This document shows positions 1 to 9,344 of a stretch of DNA of 64,000 nucleotides, piece after piece. Position numbers and translations under genes: made by a program. Source of the stretch: Serripes groenlandicus (Eukaryota > Mollusca > Bivalvia > Cardiida > Cardiidae); contig JASEVX010000131.1 in assembly GCA_031761405.1 (NCBI GenBank), positions 483,108 to 547,107 of the forward strand, in the 5' to 3' direction. Under the pieces are notes generated by a model, which was given only the letters and a program-made list of their open reading frames with translations, had not been told where the DNA came from and did no database searches. How positions within the stretch are numbered: the first letter of the stretch is position 1; the number at the start of each line of letters is the position of its first letter.

Positions 1-1046
1 ATAGAATGGGCCGAGGCATTGGAAAACCGATCTTTGGAAAATTACGAGTAGCATTGCCCCTGGGTCTTTGTTTAATTACATGTTACTCAATTGAAAACAG
101 AATGACAAAAGTCGTCTGTTGCACATGCGTCACACTTCGTCTAGACAAGGGAAAATGTTATGATTACACTCATCAAGACATTTGTTGCATATAAAATATA
201 TTTCAAGCAGACAATAACGTTATTATATTGACATCGCTTCACAGGAGAGCTGTTTACCTTTTCTATTTGTGTTAAAATAAATGTTTAGTGATAAAAGAGA
301 ATTGGCCGCGACATTTGAAAACCGACCTTCGATAAATTATGACCAGCAACGACCGAGGGTCATATTCTCCAATAAATGTATATGTTATTCTTATTTTATA
401 ACATATTGCTTAGCTTAACAGACGTTTGTCTACTTATGAAAATTATACGAAATGTAATTACAATGAATCTGGAGTAATAGGTGAACACGGGCACATATCA
501 TTTCGGACCGATCTGGTTCTACAGTGTTAGCTATACATCTTTCCTTGGCTTATTTACCTTTCCCTGTACATAAACGCATGTTTGATTGTGTGTTACATAC
601 GACTTTTGACAGTATTGCTGCAAGGAGAAATTGATCGTAAGGTTTTAAATCCGCTTCAACAGTATCTCATAATGCTGTTAAGAGATTCTGTTAAGTTCAG
701 GATTTAATGATATCTTCTGAAATATGCATCAAAGCAATATCTCACTTCAGCCGTTACACCCTGTACACAAATTATCTATCAATAGCATTTTGAAGTTGAA
801 AGCTTTATCGTTTAAACTACATTTTACCATGAATCGCGTCTGTTTACATATTAAAATCATGATTCGAGCCCTCGCTAGAGCTAACCGAAAATTGCCAATG
901 AGAGGAGTGGCATACATGTACGTCTCTGATATTATTATACCGGGCTAGATCTAGATCAGATTGCGCCTTTTCAAGGTATGATCTTGATGTTTAATGTTGG
1001 CAATGTAATCACACAAGCACTGTGAAAGCCTTTCGACAACGGATAT
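1..1046. other. Non-genic stretch with a weak dispersed repeat pair
   Basis: I see no convincing gene here. The short open frames at 6-194 and 724-948 have no recognisable domain and end in low-complexity sequence. Bases 4-60 and 299-358 are related direct copies sharing the pattern gaat-ggccg...gaaaaccga...aaattacgagtag/aaattatgaccag. A third similar stretch lies near 18465-18500. This suggests an old dispersed repeat family I cannot name. Confidence 0.5.
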
Positions 1047-1056
1047 TACCAATAAC
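1047..1056. repeat. Target-site duplication of the SINE (left copy)
   Basis: The sequence taccaataac here is repeated exactly at 1279-1288 and flanks the SINE directly, as expected for LINE-primed insertion. Confidence 0.85.
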
Positions 1057-1278
1057 TATTTATTTATTTATTTATTGGGGTTTTACGCCGCTTTCAACAT
1101 TATTTCAGTTATATCACGGCGACAGTTCACGTATTCATGATCCCTGGGTAAACAAACCAGTACTAGGCTAGTTGCACAAGAGCACTCCACCATGACCGTA
1201 GTGCCGCGACTGGGGATCGAACCCGGGACACCCGGTTTCGAAAGCCCCGACGCTAACCACTCGACCACAGCGGATTCC
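1057..1278 (-). mobile_element. Complete tRNA-derived SINE (family 1) with target-site duplications
   Basis: Read on the minus strand, the element starts at about 1278 with a tRNA-like head. An A-box-like tggtcgagtggttagcg occupies 1251-1267 and a B-box gggttcgatcccc occupies 1212-1224. A body follows, then a 3' domain (about 1081-1130) and a (TAAA)n-type end at 1057-1076. The perfect 10-bp repeat taccaataac at 1047-1056 and 1279-1288 brackets it as a target-site duplication. RNA polymerase III would transcribe such an element and a LINE would mobilise it. It resembles molluscan V-type SINEs such as RUDI, but that name is unverified. The copy looks young and intact. Its 3' half is the best local relative of the large satellite at 24951-64000. 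An open frame at 1083-1268 is only a read-through of the SINE. Confidence 0.88.
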
Positions 1279-1330
1279 TACCAATAACGAACTATACAAG
1301 TATTTAAATTGATCAGTTGAGTGTTGTATG

Positions 1331-1354
1331 GTGTTCTACGCCGCTTTCAACATT
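1331..1354 (-). mobile_element. SINE tail fragment, left half, interrupted at 1354
   Basis: gttctacgccgctttcaacatt matches the 3' domain of the SINE at 1081-1102. The match stops at 1354, where another element begins. The missing continuation, tttcaattataacacggcg, appears at 2612-2630 and matches SINE tttcagttatatcacggcg at 17 of 19 positions. The two halves together look like one SINE tail split by an insertion. Confidence 0.65.
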
Positions 1355-1432
1355 TGTATACGCCGCCGGAGGCGGTGGTTTATTGGCGTCATCTTCTCCG
1401 TCTGTCCGTCCGTACGTCCGTACGTCCGTTTC

Positions 1433-2190
1433 TTGTGAACGCAACTCCTCCTATGTTTCTGACCGTATCTTTTCAAAACTTGGTCAATGTCATAACTATA
1501 ATGGGTAGAAGTGCATGAAGCGTCGAATTTCCGGTTCATTGATATTTGCAAGATTTATGTCCTTTGTAACTTAGTCTCTGTAGCTGATTGATATTGCAGC
1601 CTTGTGAACGCAACTCCTCCTATTTTTCTGACCGAATATTTTCAAAACTTGGTCAATGTCATGACTATAATGGGTAGATGTGCATGAAGCGGCGATTTTC
1701 CGGTTCATTGATATTTGCAAGATTTATGTCCCTTGCAACTTAGTCTCTGTAGCTGATTGATATTGCAGCCTTGTGAACGCATCTCCTCCTATGTTTCTGA
1801 CCGAATATTTTCAAAACTTGGTCAATGTCATGACTATAATGGGTAGATGTGCATGAAGCGGCGATTTTCCGGTTCATTGATTTTTGCAAGATTTATGTCC
1901 CTTGTAACTTAGTCTCTGTAGCTGATTGATATTGCGGCTTGTGAACGCAACTCCTCCTACGTTTCTGACTGAATCTTTTCAAAACTTGGTCAATATTATT
2001 ACTATAATTGGTAGATGTGCATGAAGCGGCGATTTTCCGGTTCAGCGATTTTTGCAATAGTTATGCCTTTCGAAACTTGGTCTCTATAGCATATTCACTT
2101 GAGAACGCAACTCAAGTTTCCAAACAGGTAGAAGTGCATAAAGCAGGGATTATTCGGTAGAGTGATTTTTGCAAGAGTTATGCTCAGAAG
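1433..2190 (+). repeat. Tandem core repeat, period ~169 bp, 4-5 copies
   Basis: The motif ttgtgaacgcaactcctcct recurs at 1433, 1602, 1771 and 1939, spacings of 169, 169 and 168 bp. A decayed fifth copy starts at 2099. Each unit also contains caaaacttggtcaatgtcat and gaagcggcgattttccggtt. Copies 1-3 are very similar and the last one and a half are diverged. Confidence 0.9.
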
Positions 2191-2286
2191 GAAAAAAGGA
2201 TACATATCGATACTGCCATTTGACCTACTTTCATATCGGAAGCCTCTATAGGGTTCTATCTCTGTTTTGATGTATCCTATTTTCTT

Positions 2287-2325
2287 CCTGACTGAAATAA
2301 TTTGTTGAATGGGACATTAAGCTCC
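2287..2325 (+). mobile_element. SINE-tail-like fragment
   Basis: The stretch tgactgaaataatttgttga followed by a degenerate gggacattaagc matches the plus orientation of the shared SINE 3' domain (tgatataactgaaataatgttgaaagcggcgtt pattern). It lies inside the 1355-2611 element, so SINE and element sequence are intermixed here. Confidence 0.4.
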
Positions 2326-2422
2326 AACAATCCAATCCAATACTTTTTTGCTGTTTCTTTGCTGTTTCTTTTCCATTAAATGATTGTTTTACCATAATGG
2401 TAGTTTTGTGATTTTTTTTCAT

Positions 2423-2484
2423 GCAATTAACTCATAACTTACCCTCTAAACGCCGTGTTATAATTAACTCGTAACTAACTTACG
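2423..2484 (-). repeat. Inverted ~1.7 copies of the 37-bp minisatellite unit
   Basis: This stretch contains taaacgccgtgttataatta flanked by two aactcgtaac-like pieces. That is the reverse complement of the 37-bp unit that forms the array from 2612. It lies ~130 bp before the array, in opposite orientation. Confidence 0.8.
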
Positions 2485-3006
2485 GTTCGGCCATTTTGAT
2501 AGAGATTCCAATGGTAGTCTTGTGATACATGTTAAAAGCAATAATTAAAAGGACCAATCTTGATCTTTATATTTTGTGGCGGCGTATATTGTGGCGGCAC
2601 TGGCACTCTTGTTTCAATTATAACACGGCGTTTACTGGGTAAGTTACGAGTTAATTATAACACAGCGTTTACTGGGTAAGTTACGAGTTAATTATAACAC
2701 GGCGTTTACTGGGTAAGTTACGAGTTAATTATAACACGGCGTTTACTGGGTATGTTACGAGTTAATTATAACACGGCGTTTACTGGGTAAGTTACGAGTT
2801 AATTATAACACGGCGTTTACTGGGTAAGTTACGAGTTAATTATAACACGGCGTTTACTGTTTAAGTTATGAGTTAATTATAACACGGCGTTTACTGGGTT
2901 AGTTACGAGTTAATTATAACACGGCGTTTACTGACTTAGTTACGATTTAATTATAACTAGGCGTTTACTGGGTAAGTTACGAGTTAATTATAACACGGCG
3001 TTTACT

Positions 3007-3029
3007 GGGGGGGTGGGGGGGGGGGGGGG
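3007..3029 (+). repeat. G-tract inside the minisatellite (G7-T-G15)
   Basis: The normal GGG of one 37-bp unit is expanded to seven Gs, one T and fifteen Gs. Such a run could form a G-quadruplex and is also prone to length errors in sequencing. Confidence 0.85.
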
Positions 3030-3955
3030 ATGGGTAGTTACGAATTAATTATAACACGGCGTTAACTGGCTTAGTTACGAGGTAATTATAACACGACGTT
3101 TACTGGGTTAGTTACGAGTTAATTATAACACGACGTTTACTGGGTAAGTTACGAGTTAATTATAACACGACGTTTACTGGGTAAGCTACGAGTTAATTAT
3201 AACACGGCGTTTACTGGGTTAGTTACGAGGTAATTATAACACGGCGTTTACTGGGTTAGTTACGAGTTAATTATAACACGACGTTTACAGGGTAAGTTAC
3301 GAGTTAATTATAACACGGCGTTTACTGGGTTAGTTACGAGTTAATTATAACACGACGTTTACAGGGTAAGTTACGAGTTAATTATAACACGGCGTTTACT
3401 GGGTTAGTTACGAGGTAATTATAACACGGCGTTTACTGGGTTAGTTACGAGTTAATTATAACACGACGTTTACTGGGTAAGTTACGAGTTAATTATAACA
3501 CGGCGTTTACTGGGTTAGTTACGAGGTAATTATAACACGGCGTTTACAGGGTTAGTTACGAGTTAATTATAACACGACGTTTACAGGGTAAGTTACGAGT
3601 TAATTATAACACGGCGTTTACTGGGTTAGTTACGAGGTAATTATAACACGGCGTTTACTGGGTTAGTTACGAGTTAATTATAACACGACGTTTACTGGGT
3701 AAGTTACGAGTTAATTATAACACGACGTTTACTGGGTAAGCTACGAGTCAATTATAACACGGCGTTTACTGGGTAAGTTACGAGTTAATTATAACACGGC
3801 GTTTACTGGGTTAGTTACGAGTTAATTGTAACACGACGTTTACTGGGTAAGTTACGAGTTAATTATAACACGGCGTTTACTGGGTAAGTTACGAGTTAAT
3901 TATAACACGGCGTTAACTTGTTAAGTTACGAGTTAATTATAACACGGTGTTTACT

Positions 3956-3971
3956 GGGGGGGGGGGGGGGG
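3956..3971 (+). repeat. G-tract inside the minisatellite (G16)
   Basis: A second unit has its GGG expanded to sixteen consecutive Gs at the same position in the monomer as the tract at 3007. Confidence 0.85.
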
Positions 3972-5470
3972 TAGTTACGAGTTAATTATAACACGGCGTT
4001 TACTGGGTTAGTTACGAGTTAATTATAGCACGACGTTTACTGGGTTAGTTACGAGTTAATTATAACACGGCGTTTACTGGGTAAGTTACGAGTTAATTAT
4101 AACATGGCGTTTACTGGGTAAGTTACGAGTTAATTATAACACGGCGTTTACTGGGTTAGGTACGGGTTAATTATAACACGACGTTTACTGGGTTAGTTAC
4201 GAGTTAATTATAACACGGCGTTTACTGGGTAAGTTATGAGTTAATTATAACACGGCGTTTACTGGGTAAGTTACGAGTTAATTATAACACGGCGTTTACT
4301 GGGTAAGTTACGAGTTAATTATAACACGGCGTTTACTGGGTAAGTTACTAGTTAATTATAACACGGCGTTTACTGGGTAAGTTACGAGTTAATTAAAACA
4401 CGGCGTTTACTGGGTAAGTTACTAGTTAATTATAACACAGCGTTTACTGGGTTAGGTACGGGTTAATTATAACACGGCGTTTACTGGGTAAGTTACGAGT
4501 TAATTATTACACGGCGTTTACTGGGTAAGTTACTAGTTAATTATAACACGTCGTTTACTGGGTAAGTTACTAGTTAATTATAACACGACGTTTACTGGGT
4601 AAGTTACGAGTTAATTATAACACGGCGTTTACTGGGTAAGTTACGAGTTAACTATAACGTGGCGTTTACTGGGTAAGTTACGGGTTAATTATAACACGAC
4701 GTTTACTGGGTAAGTTACGTGTTAATTATAACACGACGTTTACTGGGTTAGTTACGGGTTAATTATAACACGGCGTTTACTGGGTAAGTTACGAGTTAAT
4801 TATAACACGGCGTTTACTGGGTAGGTTACTAGTTAATTATACCACGACGTTTACTGGGTAAGTTACGGGTTCATTATAAGACGACGTTTACTGGGTAAGC
4901 TACGAGTTAATTATTACACGGCGTTTACTGGGTAAATTACGAGTTAATTATAACACGGCGTTTACTGGGTAAGGTACGGGTTAATTATAACACGGCGTTT
5001 ACTGGGTAAGTCACAAGTTAATTATAACACGGCGTTTACTGGGTAAGGTACGGGTTAATTATAACACGACGTTTACTGGGTAAGTTACGAGTTAATTATA
5101 ACACGGCGTTTACTGGGTAAGGTACGGGTTAATTATAACACGACGTTTACTGGGTAAGTTACGAGTTAATTATAACACGGCGTTTACTGGGTTAGTTACG
5201 AGTTAATTATAACACGGCGTTTACTGGGTAAGTTACGAGTTCAACAAAGTATTCCGTATGATCCAGCTGGTGAGAGAATTCGATCATAATTGTTTTATCT
5301 CACAAAGGTCGGGTTTCAGGCCACGTGACCAATACATACATCTTTTAAACCAAAACTTATACTGAGCGGTGCTTGTGGAAACCCGATTTTGAATGAAGTT
5401 GTGATCATGGAAGATACAGATTATCCTGAGCACCTCTTTTCGTCAATTAACCTTAGCAGGTTTAAAGAAA

Positions 5471-5895
5471 CTTGTATGTGCATGGATGCGCAGACAGATA
5501 ATTTCAAATCTAAATACACCCTTACCTAAAGATCACAAAAATACCACAGTCGCAGTTTTCTGTGGCGTGGTTTTAATCCGAATAGTGTCTTAATAGTCGT
5601 CATTTTCGTGGTGTTTAACGTTTTAACAATTTTTCAGTTATATATATATACATATATAACAGTGGTTATAAAGCATGGATGCGTAGGCATATATTTACTA
5701 TAACAAATCAAAATTAATCAAAGGTTGGTTTACGCAGAATGACATTCAAATCGAAATAAACCCCTGACCTAAAGATCGGAAATCTAGCAAAGTCGCAGAT
5801 TTCAGTGGCATGGTTTCAATTCTAGTAACGTCTGAATCGTATTTGTTGGCGTCCTGTTTAACGCAGCTGTCAATACTTGTTAAGTTGTATAACGG
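5471..5895 (+). repeat. Diverged tandem duplication of ~200 bp
   Basis: Two direct copies begin with gcatggatgcg (about 5478 and 5673). They continue through a match of aatttcaaatctaaatacac to attcaaatcgaaataaaccc, then cctaaagatc and gtcgcag(t/a)tt. Each ends in a SINE-tail-like segment (gtttaacg... near 5607 and 5858). The first copy carries a TA-rich run at 5640-5658. Confidence 0.6.
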
Positions 5896-6036
5896 CGTTT
5901 CATTGAGTGCTAAAGAGGGAAAGCCATCACAACCAGTATGTTATGTCTTTAGTATGACCCGGCTTGATATCGAACGGGCTACGTCCCGCAACCGTGGCGC
6001 GGACGTTCTACCAATTACACCACTGATACGGTCTTA
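5850..6036 (-). mobile_element. Old tRNA-derived SINE (family 2)
   Basis: On the minus strand a tRNA-like head starts near 6036 (agtggtgtaattggtagaacg) with a B-box-like cgttcgatatc. It is followed by gggtcatactaaa, then ggctttccctctttagc, and a degenerate 3' domain with aacgccgttatacaac. The same block order recurs at 10345-10605, 13384-13634, 19630-19786 and 21450-21600. Confidence 0.6.
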
Positions 6037-6380
6037 ACGTCCCGATTTGTTTATAACTAACACATTGGGTGATAAATATAATCAAATATACACCGAGTTA
6101 AACATGTCCTGCGGTAGACGACTTTTGAATACATTGTGTCAAAATTAGCCAGGAATCTATTGTTCTTTAAATGAAGACAGAAATTTGAAAGAAACACATA
6201 CACTAACGGGCAACTAAAATGGAAGAACAATTGCACCATAGCTGTAAGCATTTGCTACATCTGCATTATGCGAATATTGTTGATATTGACATAAATAGAT
6301 CATATTTATAATGAGTAATGTGTATAGCTCCAGTTATACGTATTTTTGTGTAGGTCAGAAAAGGGTAACAGCGATACACA

Positions 6381-6388
6381 GTACTCAC
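6381..6388 (-). promoter_or_regulatory. Putative splice donor of the candidate exon
   Basis: Read on the minus strand, AGG|GTGAGTAC matches the metazoan donor consensus. It is the main reason the preceding open frame is taken seriously. Confidence 0.35.
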
Positions 6389-6511
6389 CCTGGCATCGTC
6401 TTTAAGTACCATTTCATACTCATAATCGTACGAAATCGTATAATTGTAGCAGGATCCATTTCGTGCCCCTTCTAGTGTACAATTCGTTAGAGTGGGAGTC
6501 GTAGTCTCCAT
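6389..6511 (-). CDS. Candidate first coding exon of an unidentified gene, possibly a membrane receptor N-terminus
   Basis: On the minus strand an ATG at 6509-6511 sits in a strong start context (AACAATGG: A at -3, G at +4). It opens 41 codons ending at 6389 in AGG, followed directly by GTGAGTAC (6381-6388), a near-perfect splice donor that leaves the frame in phase 0. The peptide begins METTTPTLTNCTLEG and has three possible N-glycosylation sites (NCT, NGS, NYT). It then has an acidic, tyrosine-rich stretch (YDYEYE) and ends in KDDAR. There is no signal peptide or membrane segment. A short glycosylated acidic N-terminus before an intron suits a class A peptide GPCR whose first membrane helix lies in the next exon, but this is a guess. 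The following exons would lie to the left of 6381, and none is seen, so the intron would contain the minisatellite and leave the window. An upstream in-frame ATG at 6527-6529 has a poorer context. It could also be a chance open frame. Confidence 0.35.
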
Positions 6512-6529
6512 TGTTGAAACTATACACAA

Positions 6530-6797
6530 TCCAATTAGACCACGGATTGTACAATTTATATGTGTGACATCTAATATTTCTCCCTAGTTGCAACTATATA
6601 CAATCCAATTGGTCCACTGATTTTAGAATAAACTCGTCTTATGGTAAGTATCTCAGTCAATACAAGCAATCATGGTTTATATGATCTATATTAGTTATAT
6701 AATATATTTATGTATGAATATTGCACAGTGCAGCTCCAATATTTTACGGCATGTGTTAATATACAGGTTGATGTTGTTCGAAGTTGTCCACAAATGG
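6530..6797. other. No gene seen; short local duplication
   Basis: acaatccaatta and acaatccaattgg near 6524 and 6600 head two similar ~30-bp pieces. The rest is AT-rich without a recognisable feature. If the exon at 6389-6511 is real, its 5' UTR and promoter would lie here, but no TATA box or initiator can be assigned. Confidence 0.3.
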
Positions 6798-6926
6798 TAT
6801 TTATAGTACATGACTGCCACGTTCCATTTTAATCACATAATATTTATAGTACATGACTGCCACGTTCCATTATAATCACATGATATTTATAGTACATTGC
6901 TGACACGTTCCATGATAAGCACATGT
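6798..6926 (+). repeat. 43-bp tandem repeat, 3 copies
   Basis: ttatagtacatgactgccac recurs with starts at 6801, 6844 and 6887, exactly 43 bp apart. The first two copies are nearly identical and the third is slightly diverged (cattgctgacacgttcc). Confidence 0.9.
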
Positions 6927-7479
6927 TGTTTAAAGTCGCGTACAGCCGTAAAAGAATATCCGGATTGTTCGCTAAACAATAATTAATTTTATATTAAAAA
7001 AAAAGTTCACGATTACAATAAAGTTATTTTCAATTTAGTGCGAATAAATGCTTCACATAAAAATAAATGTAATGCAGTAGATCCTCTGCGTGTTTGTAAA
7101 TTACCGATGCATTATAATTAAACAATCAGCGTGAATTTTACTTCATGCGTATCCTAGAACATGAATTTATAATAATGTATATGAAGATCAAACTACGCCT
7201 ATTGAATGATAAACGAAAGCATTTCGGAAGATAAAGCATACACGTTGTGAAAAACACAATACGGTTTATTCGCGCCAATTACGTTGTTATCTCAAATTGT
7301 ATACACCATTAGCACGCATTCGTCCAATACAAAACTATTATTCACTTAAAAGTATTTCAGCTTAATATGAGTCATGTCTGGCGTTTTGGTGTTTAATTTA
7401 CATCCACAAACAGTGTATACCCCTGTGTTCTCCCACTTGCACCACCAACTCCCGTGTGTACCACTTACTGTCAGTTGCA
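6927..7479. other. AT-rich stretch, nothing recognised
   Basis: No ORF, SINE box or tandem repeat stands out before the start of the degenerate minisatellite. Confidence 0.4.
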
Positions 7480-8330
7480 TTCTTACTCTCTTGTGCGTTC
7501 TAACTATAGTTTGCATCACTTACTCTCGTTTGCATTCTTACTATCGTGGTATTCTAACTATAGTTTGCACCACTTACTCTCGTTTGCATTCTAACTATAG
7601 TTTGCACCACTTACTCTCGTTTGCATTCTAACTATAATTTTCACCACTTACTCTCGTTTGCATTCTAACTATAATTTTCACCACTTACTCTCGTTTGCAT
7701 TGTTACTCTCGTGTGCATTCTAACTATAGTTTGCACCATTTAATCTCGTTTGCATTCTTACTTTCGTATGCACCACTTTTTCTCGTATGCATTCTAACAA
7801 TAGTTTGCACCTCTTATTATCGTTTGCATTCTTACTCTCGAGGCATTCTAATTATAGTGTTCACCACTTACTCTCGTGTGCATTACCCTCTATCGATTGC
7901 ATCCCTTTCTCCCGCTAGCATCACTTACTCCTGAATGCACCATTTACTCCAGCTAGCACCAATTACTCCCGCGTGTACCACTTACTACCGAATGGACCAT
8001 TTACCCCTGTTTGCACAATTAATGCCCGCTTGCACTACTTACTCCCGCTTATACCACTTACTCCCGTTTGAGCCACTTATTCGCGATTGCAACACATATT
8101 TCCGCTTGTACCACTAACAGCCGCGTGCACCACTTACTCCCGCTTGCACCACTTTCTCCCGCTTGAGCCACTTATTCAAGATTGCAATATTTACATCCGC
8201 TTGAGCCACTTATTCGCTATTGCACCACTAACTGCCGCATGCACCACTTACTCCCACTTGCAACACTTTATCCCGCTAGCATCACTAACTCCCTCTAACA
8301 CAACCTACTCCCGCGTAGAATATATAATGA
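7480..8330 (+). repeat. Second, unrelated minisatellite: 37-bp units built of 18-19-bp halves
   Basis: In the left part actctcgtttgcattct alternates with aactatagtttgcaccactt. The motif actctcg falls at 7576, 7613, 7650 and 7687, a strict 37-bp period. To the right (about 7920-8320) the pattern simplifies to 19-bp units of the type acttactcccgcttgcacc with more divergence. Open frames in this stretch (7374-7631, 7695-7934, 7935-8117, 8087-8344) are translations of the repeat and not genes. Confidence 0.85.
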
Positions 8331-8695
8331 TAAACCCGCGCTGATCAAAGCCGTAAATGAAAAGCTACGGAGATACATTAAATAACCCCGACATTGGAAA
8401 ATAGGTAAACGTTGGATTTTGTGTACAATGTAGATCCAATTGAGAGTCTGCGAAAGTTTATCGCTTATCATATATTACATTCATACGCTTGTTAAAAGCT
8501 TCTGTTAACATATTATATTCTGGTAAGACGGAACAGAGTGTCAGATTGAATTGAACCTACACTCTTCAAAAATACCGACTGATACCTTTTCCATTGAATG
8601 GTTCAAACATAAAACTTCTATTTTCATTATCATTTAGCGTAATTGAATGAGAATAGGACAATTCACAAAGAAACGGAACATTTTAAATGATTGTT
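8331..8695. other. No feature recognised
   Basis: AT-rich sequence with no supported ORF, RNA gene or repeat. Confidence 0.4.
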
Positions 8696-8699
8696 TGAT

Positions 8700-8960
8700 T
8701 GAATTCAACGCCATTTTGAATAGTTTGTTAGATTTACCAGGGCAGCCATTGCACGCACATGTTACTATGTATTTCCTGGCTATCTCCTAATAACATCCTT
8801 CCTAGGCAACTTGTTACATTTTCACAAATACTGATTGGTGAACGACGAACTACACTAGCCACAAGGAGTCTTGGTTAAGCCGTTGCTTGCCGGAACACAC
8901 GGCCAATGGTTGATAGCCTCGTGTTCACCGACTTACCTATCACAGCATTATGTGGACAAG
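8700..8960 (-). mobile_element. Degenerate SINE-like copy (family 3)
   Basis: gaattcaacgccattttgaa matches the left edge of the copy at 12536 (gatttaacgccattatcaac). The body has tatttcctggct and taggcaacttg, both found in the other family-3 copies. The head is not clear. Confidence 0.35.
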
Positions 8961-9079
8961 GTTACGATTATATGAACTCCAACACAGACCAAAACCGTTA
9001 AGGATAAGACCGTCAATTGCACATTATCTTAAAAACTGGTTGATTTTAGATGAGTAGATACACAAGCAAACCGAATTTG

Positions 9080-9340
9080 TGTGATATCACGGCGGCCAGG
9101 TTATCTACCGTGTCTAGCTTTCTCGACCTAGTACTCCACACAACATGCTTCCCAGATAACTGGCTGCCTTCCTACATACATGTATACTATCTAGCCTATT
9201 GGTGGAAGACGTATGACACTAGTCACAATGACTTCTATCAATAACCGGAAATATTGAATGGCCGAGTCGGGATTTGAATCCATAACTCCTGAATTGATAA
9301 ACTTCATCGTCACCGACATGCAAGATATCCTCAGCGGATG
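9080..9340 (-). mobile_element. Old SINE copy (family 3)
   Basis: Diagnostic blocks shared with 11690-11965 are ccacacaacatgcttcc, taactggctgc, attggtggaagacg and cacaatgacttctatcaa. They are followed by a tRNA-like remnant on the minus strand (cgggatttgaatccataact, near 9267-9286). Confidence 0.6.
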
Positions 9341-9344
9341 ATTT

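Larger units (their letters stand above)
1355..2611 (+). mobile_element. Non-autonomous element with inverted GC-rich ends and tandem core repeats
   Basis: The left end starts tgtatacgccgcc and the right end contains ggcggcgtata (near 2577-2587), forming short inverted termini. The left part has CGCCGCCGGAGGCGG and a run of cgtc/cgta repeats (1400-1430). The centre carries four to five tandem ~169-bp units, then an AT-rich right part. No transposase or long ORF is present, so any mobility would depend on another element. The design (short ends, a few ~160-bp core repeats, AT-rich flank) recalls bivalve 'pearl' or Helitron-like non-autonomous elements. This is an inference from architecture only. 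Strand is arbitrary. Confidence 0.55.
2612..5240 (+). repeat. 37-bp minisatellite, about 71 copies
   Basis: The unit reads ttataacacggcgtttactg followed by ggtaagttacgagttaa (37 bp; for example cacggcg at 2624 and cacagcg at 2661). It continues with few indels to 5240. Variants (ggtaa/ggtta, cggcg/cgacg, acgagtt/acgaggt/acgggtt) are arranged non-randomly, giving local 111-bp and 74-bp super-periods. Two copies have expanded G tracts. The first copy begins with a sequence matching the SINE 3' domain. No ORF of interest is present. Confidence 0.95.

Noticed and set aside
1212..1267. tRNA gene on the minus strand
   Set aside because: It is the head of a SINE bracketed by target-site duplications at 1047-1056 and 1279-1288.
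1433..2190. Homology between the 169-bp core repeats and the 167-bp satellite monomer
   Set aside because: The lengths are similar but I could find no sequence alignment between the two, unlike the SINE match.
7374..8344. Secreted or repeat protein encoded by several plus-strand frames
   Set aside because: The frames are translations of a degenerate minisatellite, switch phase with it, and have no consistent start or splice signals.
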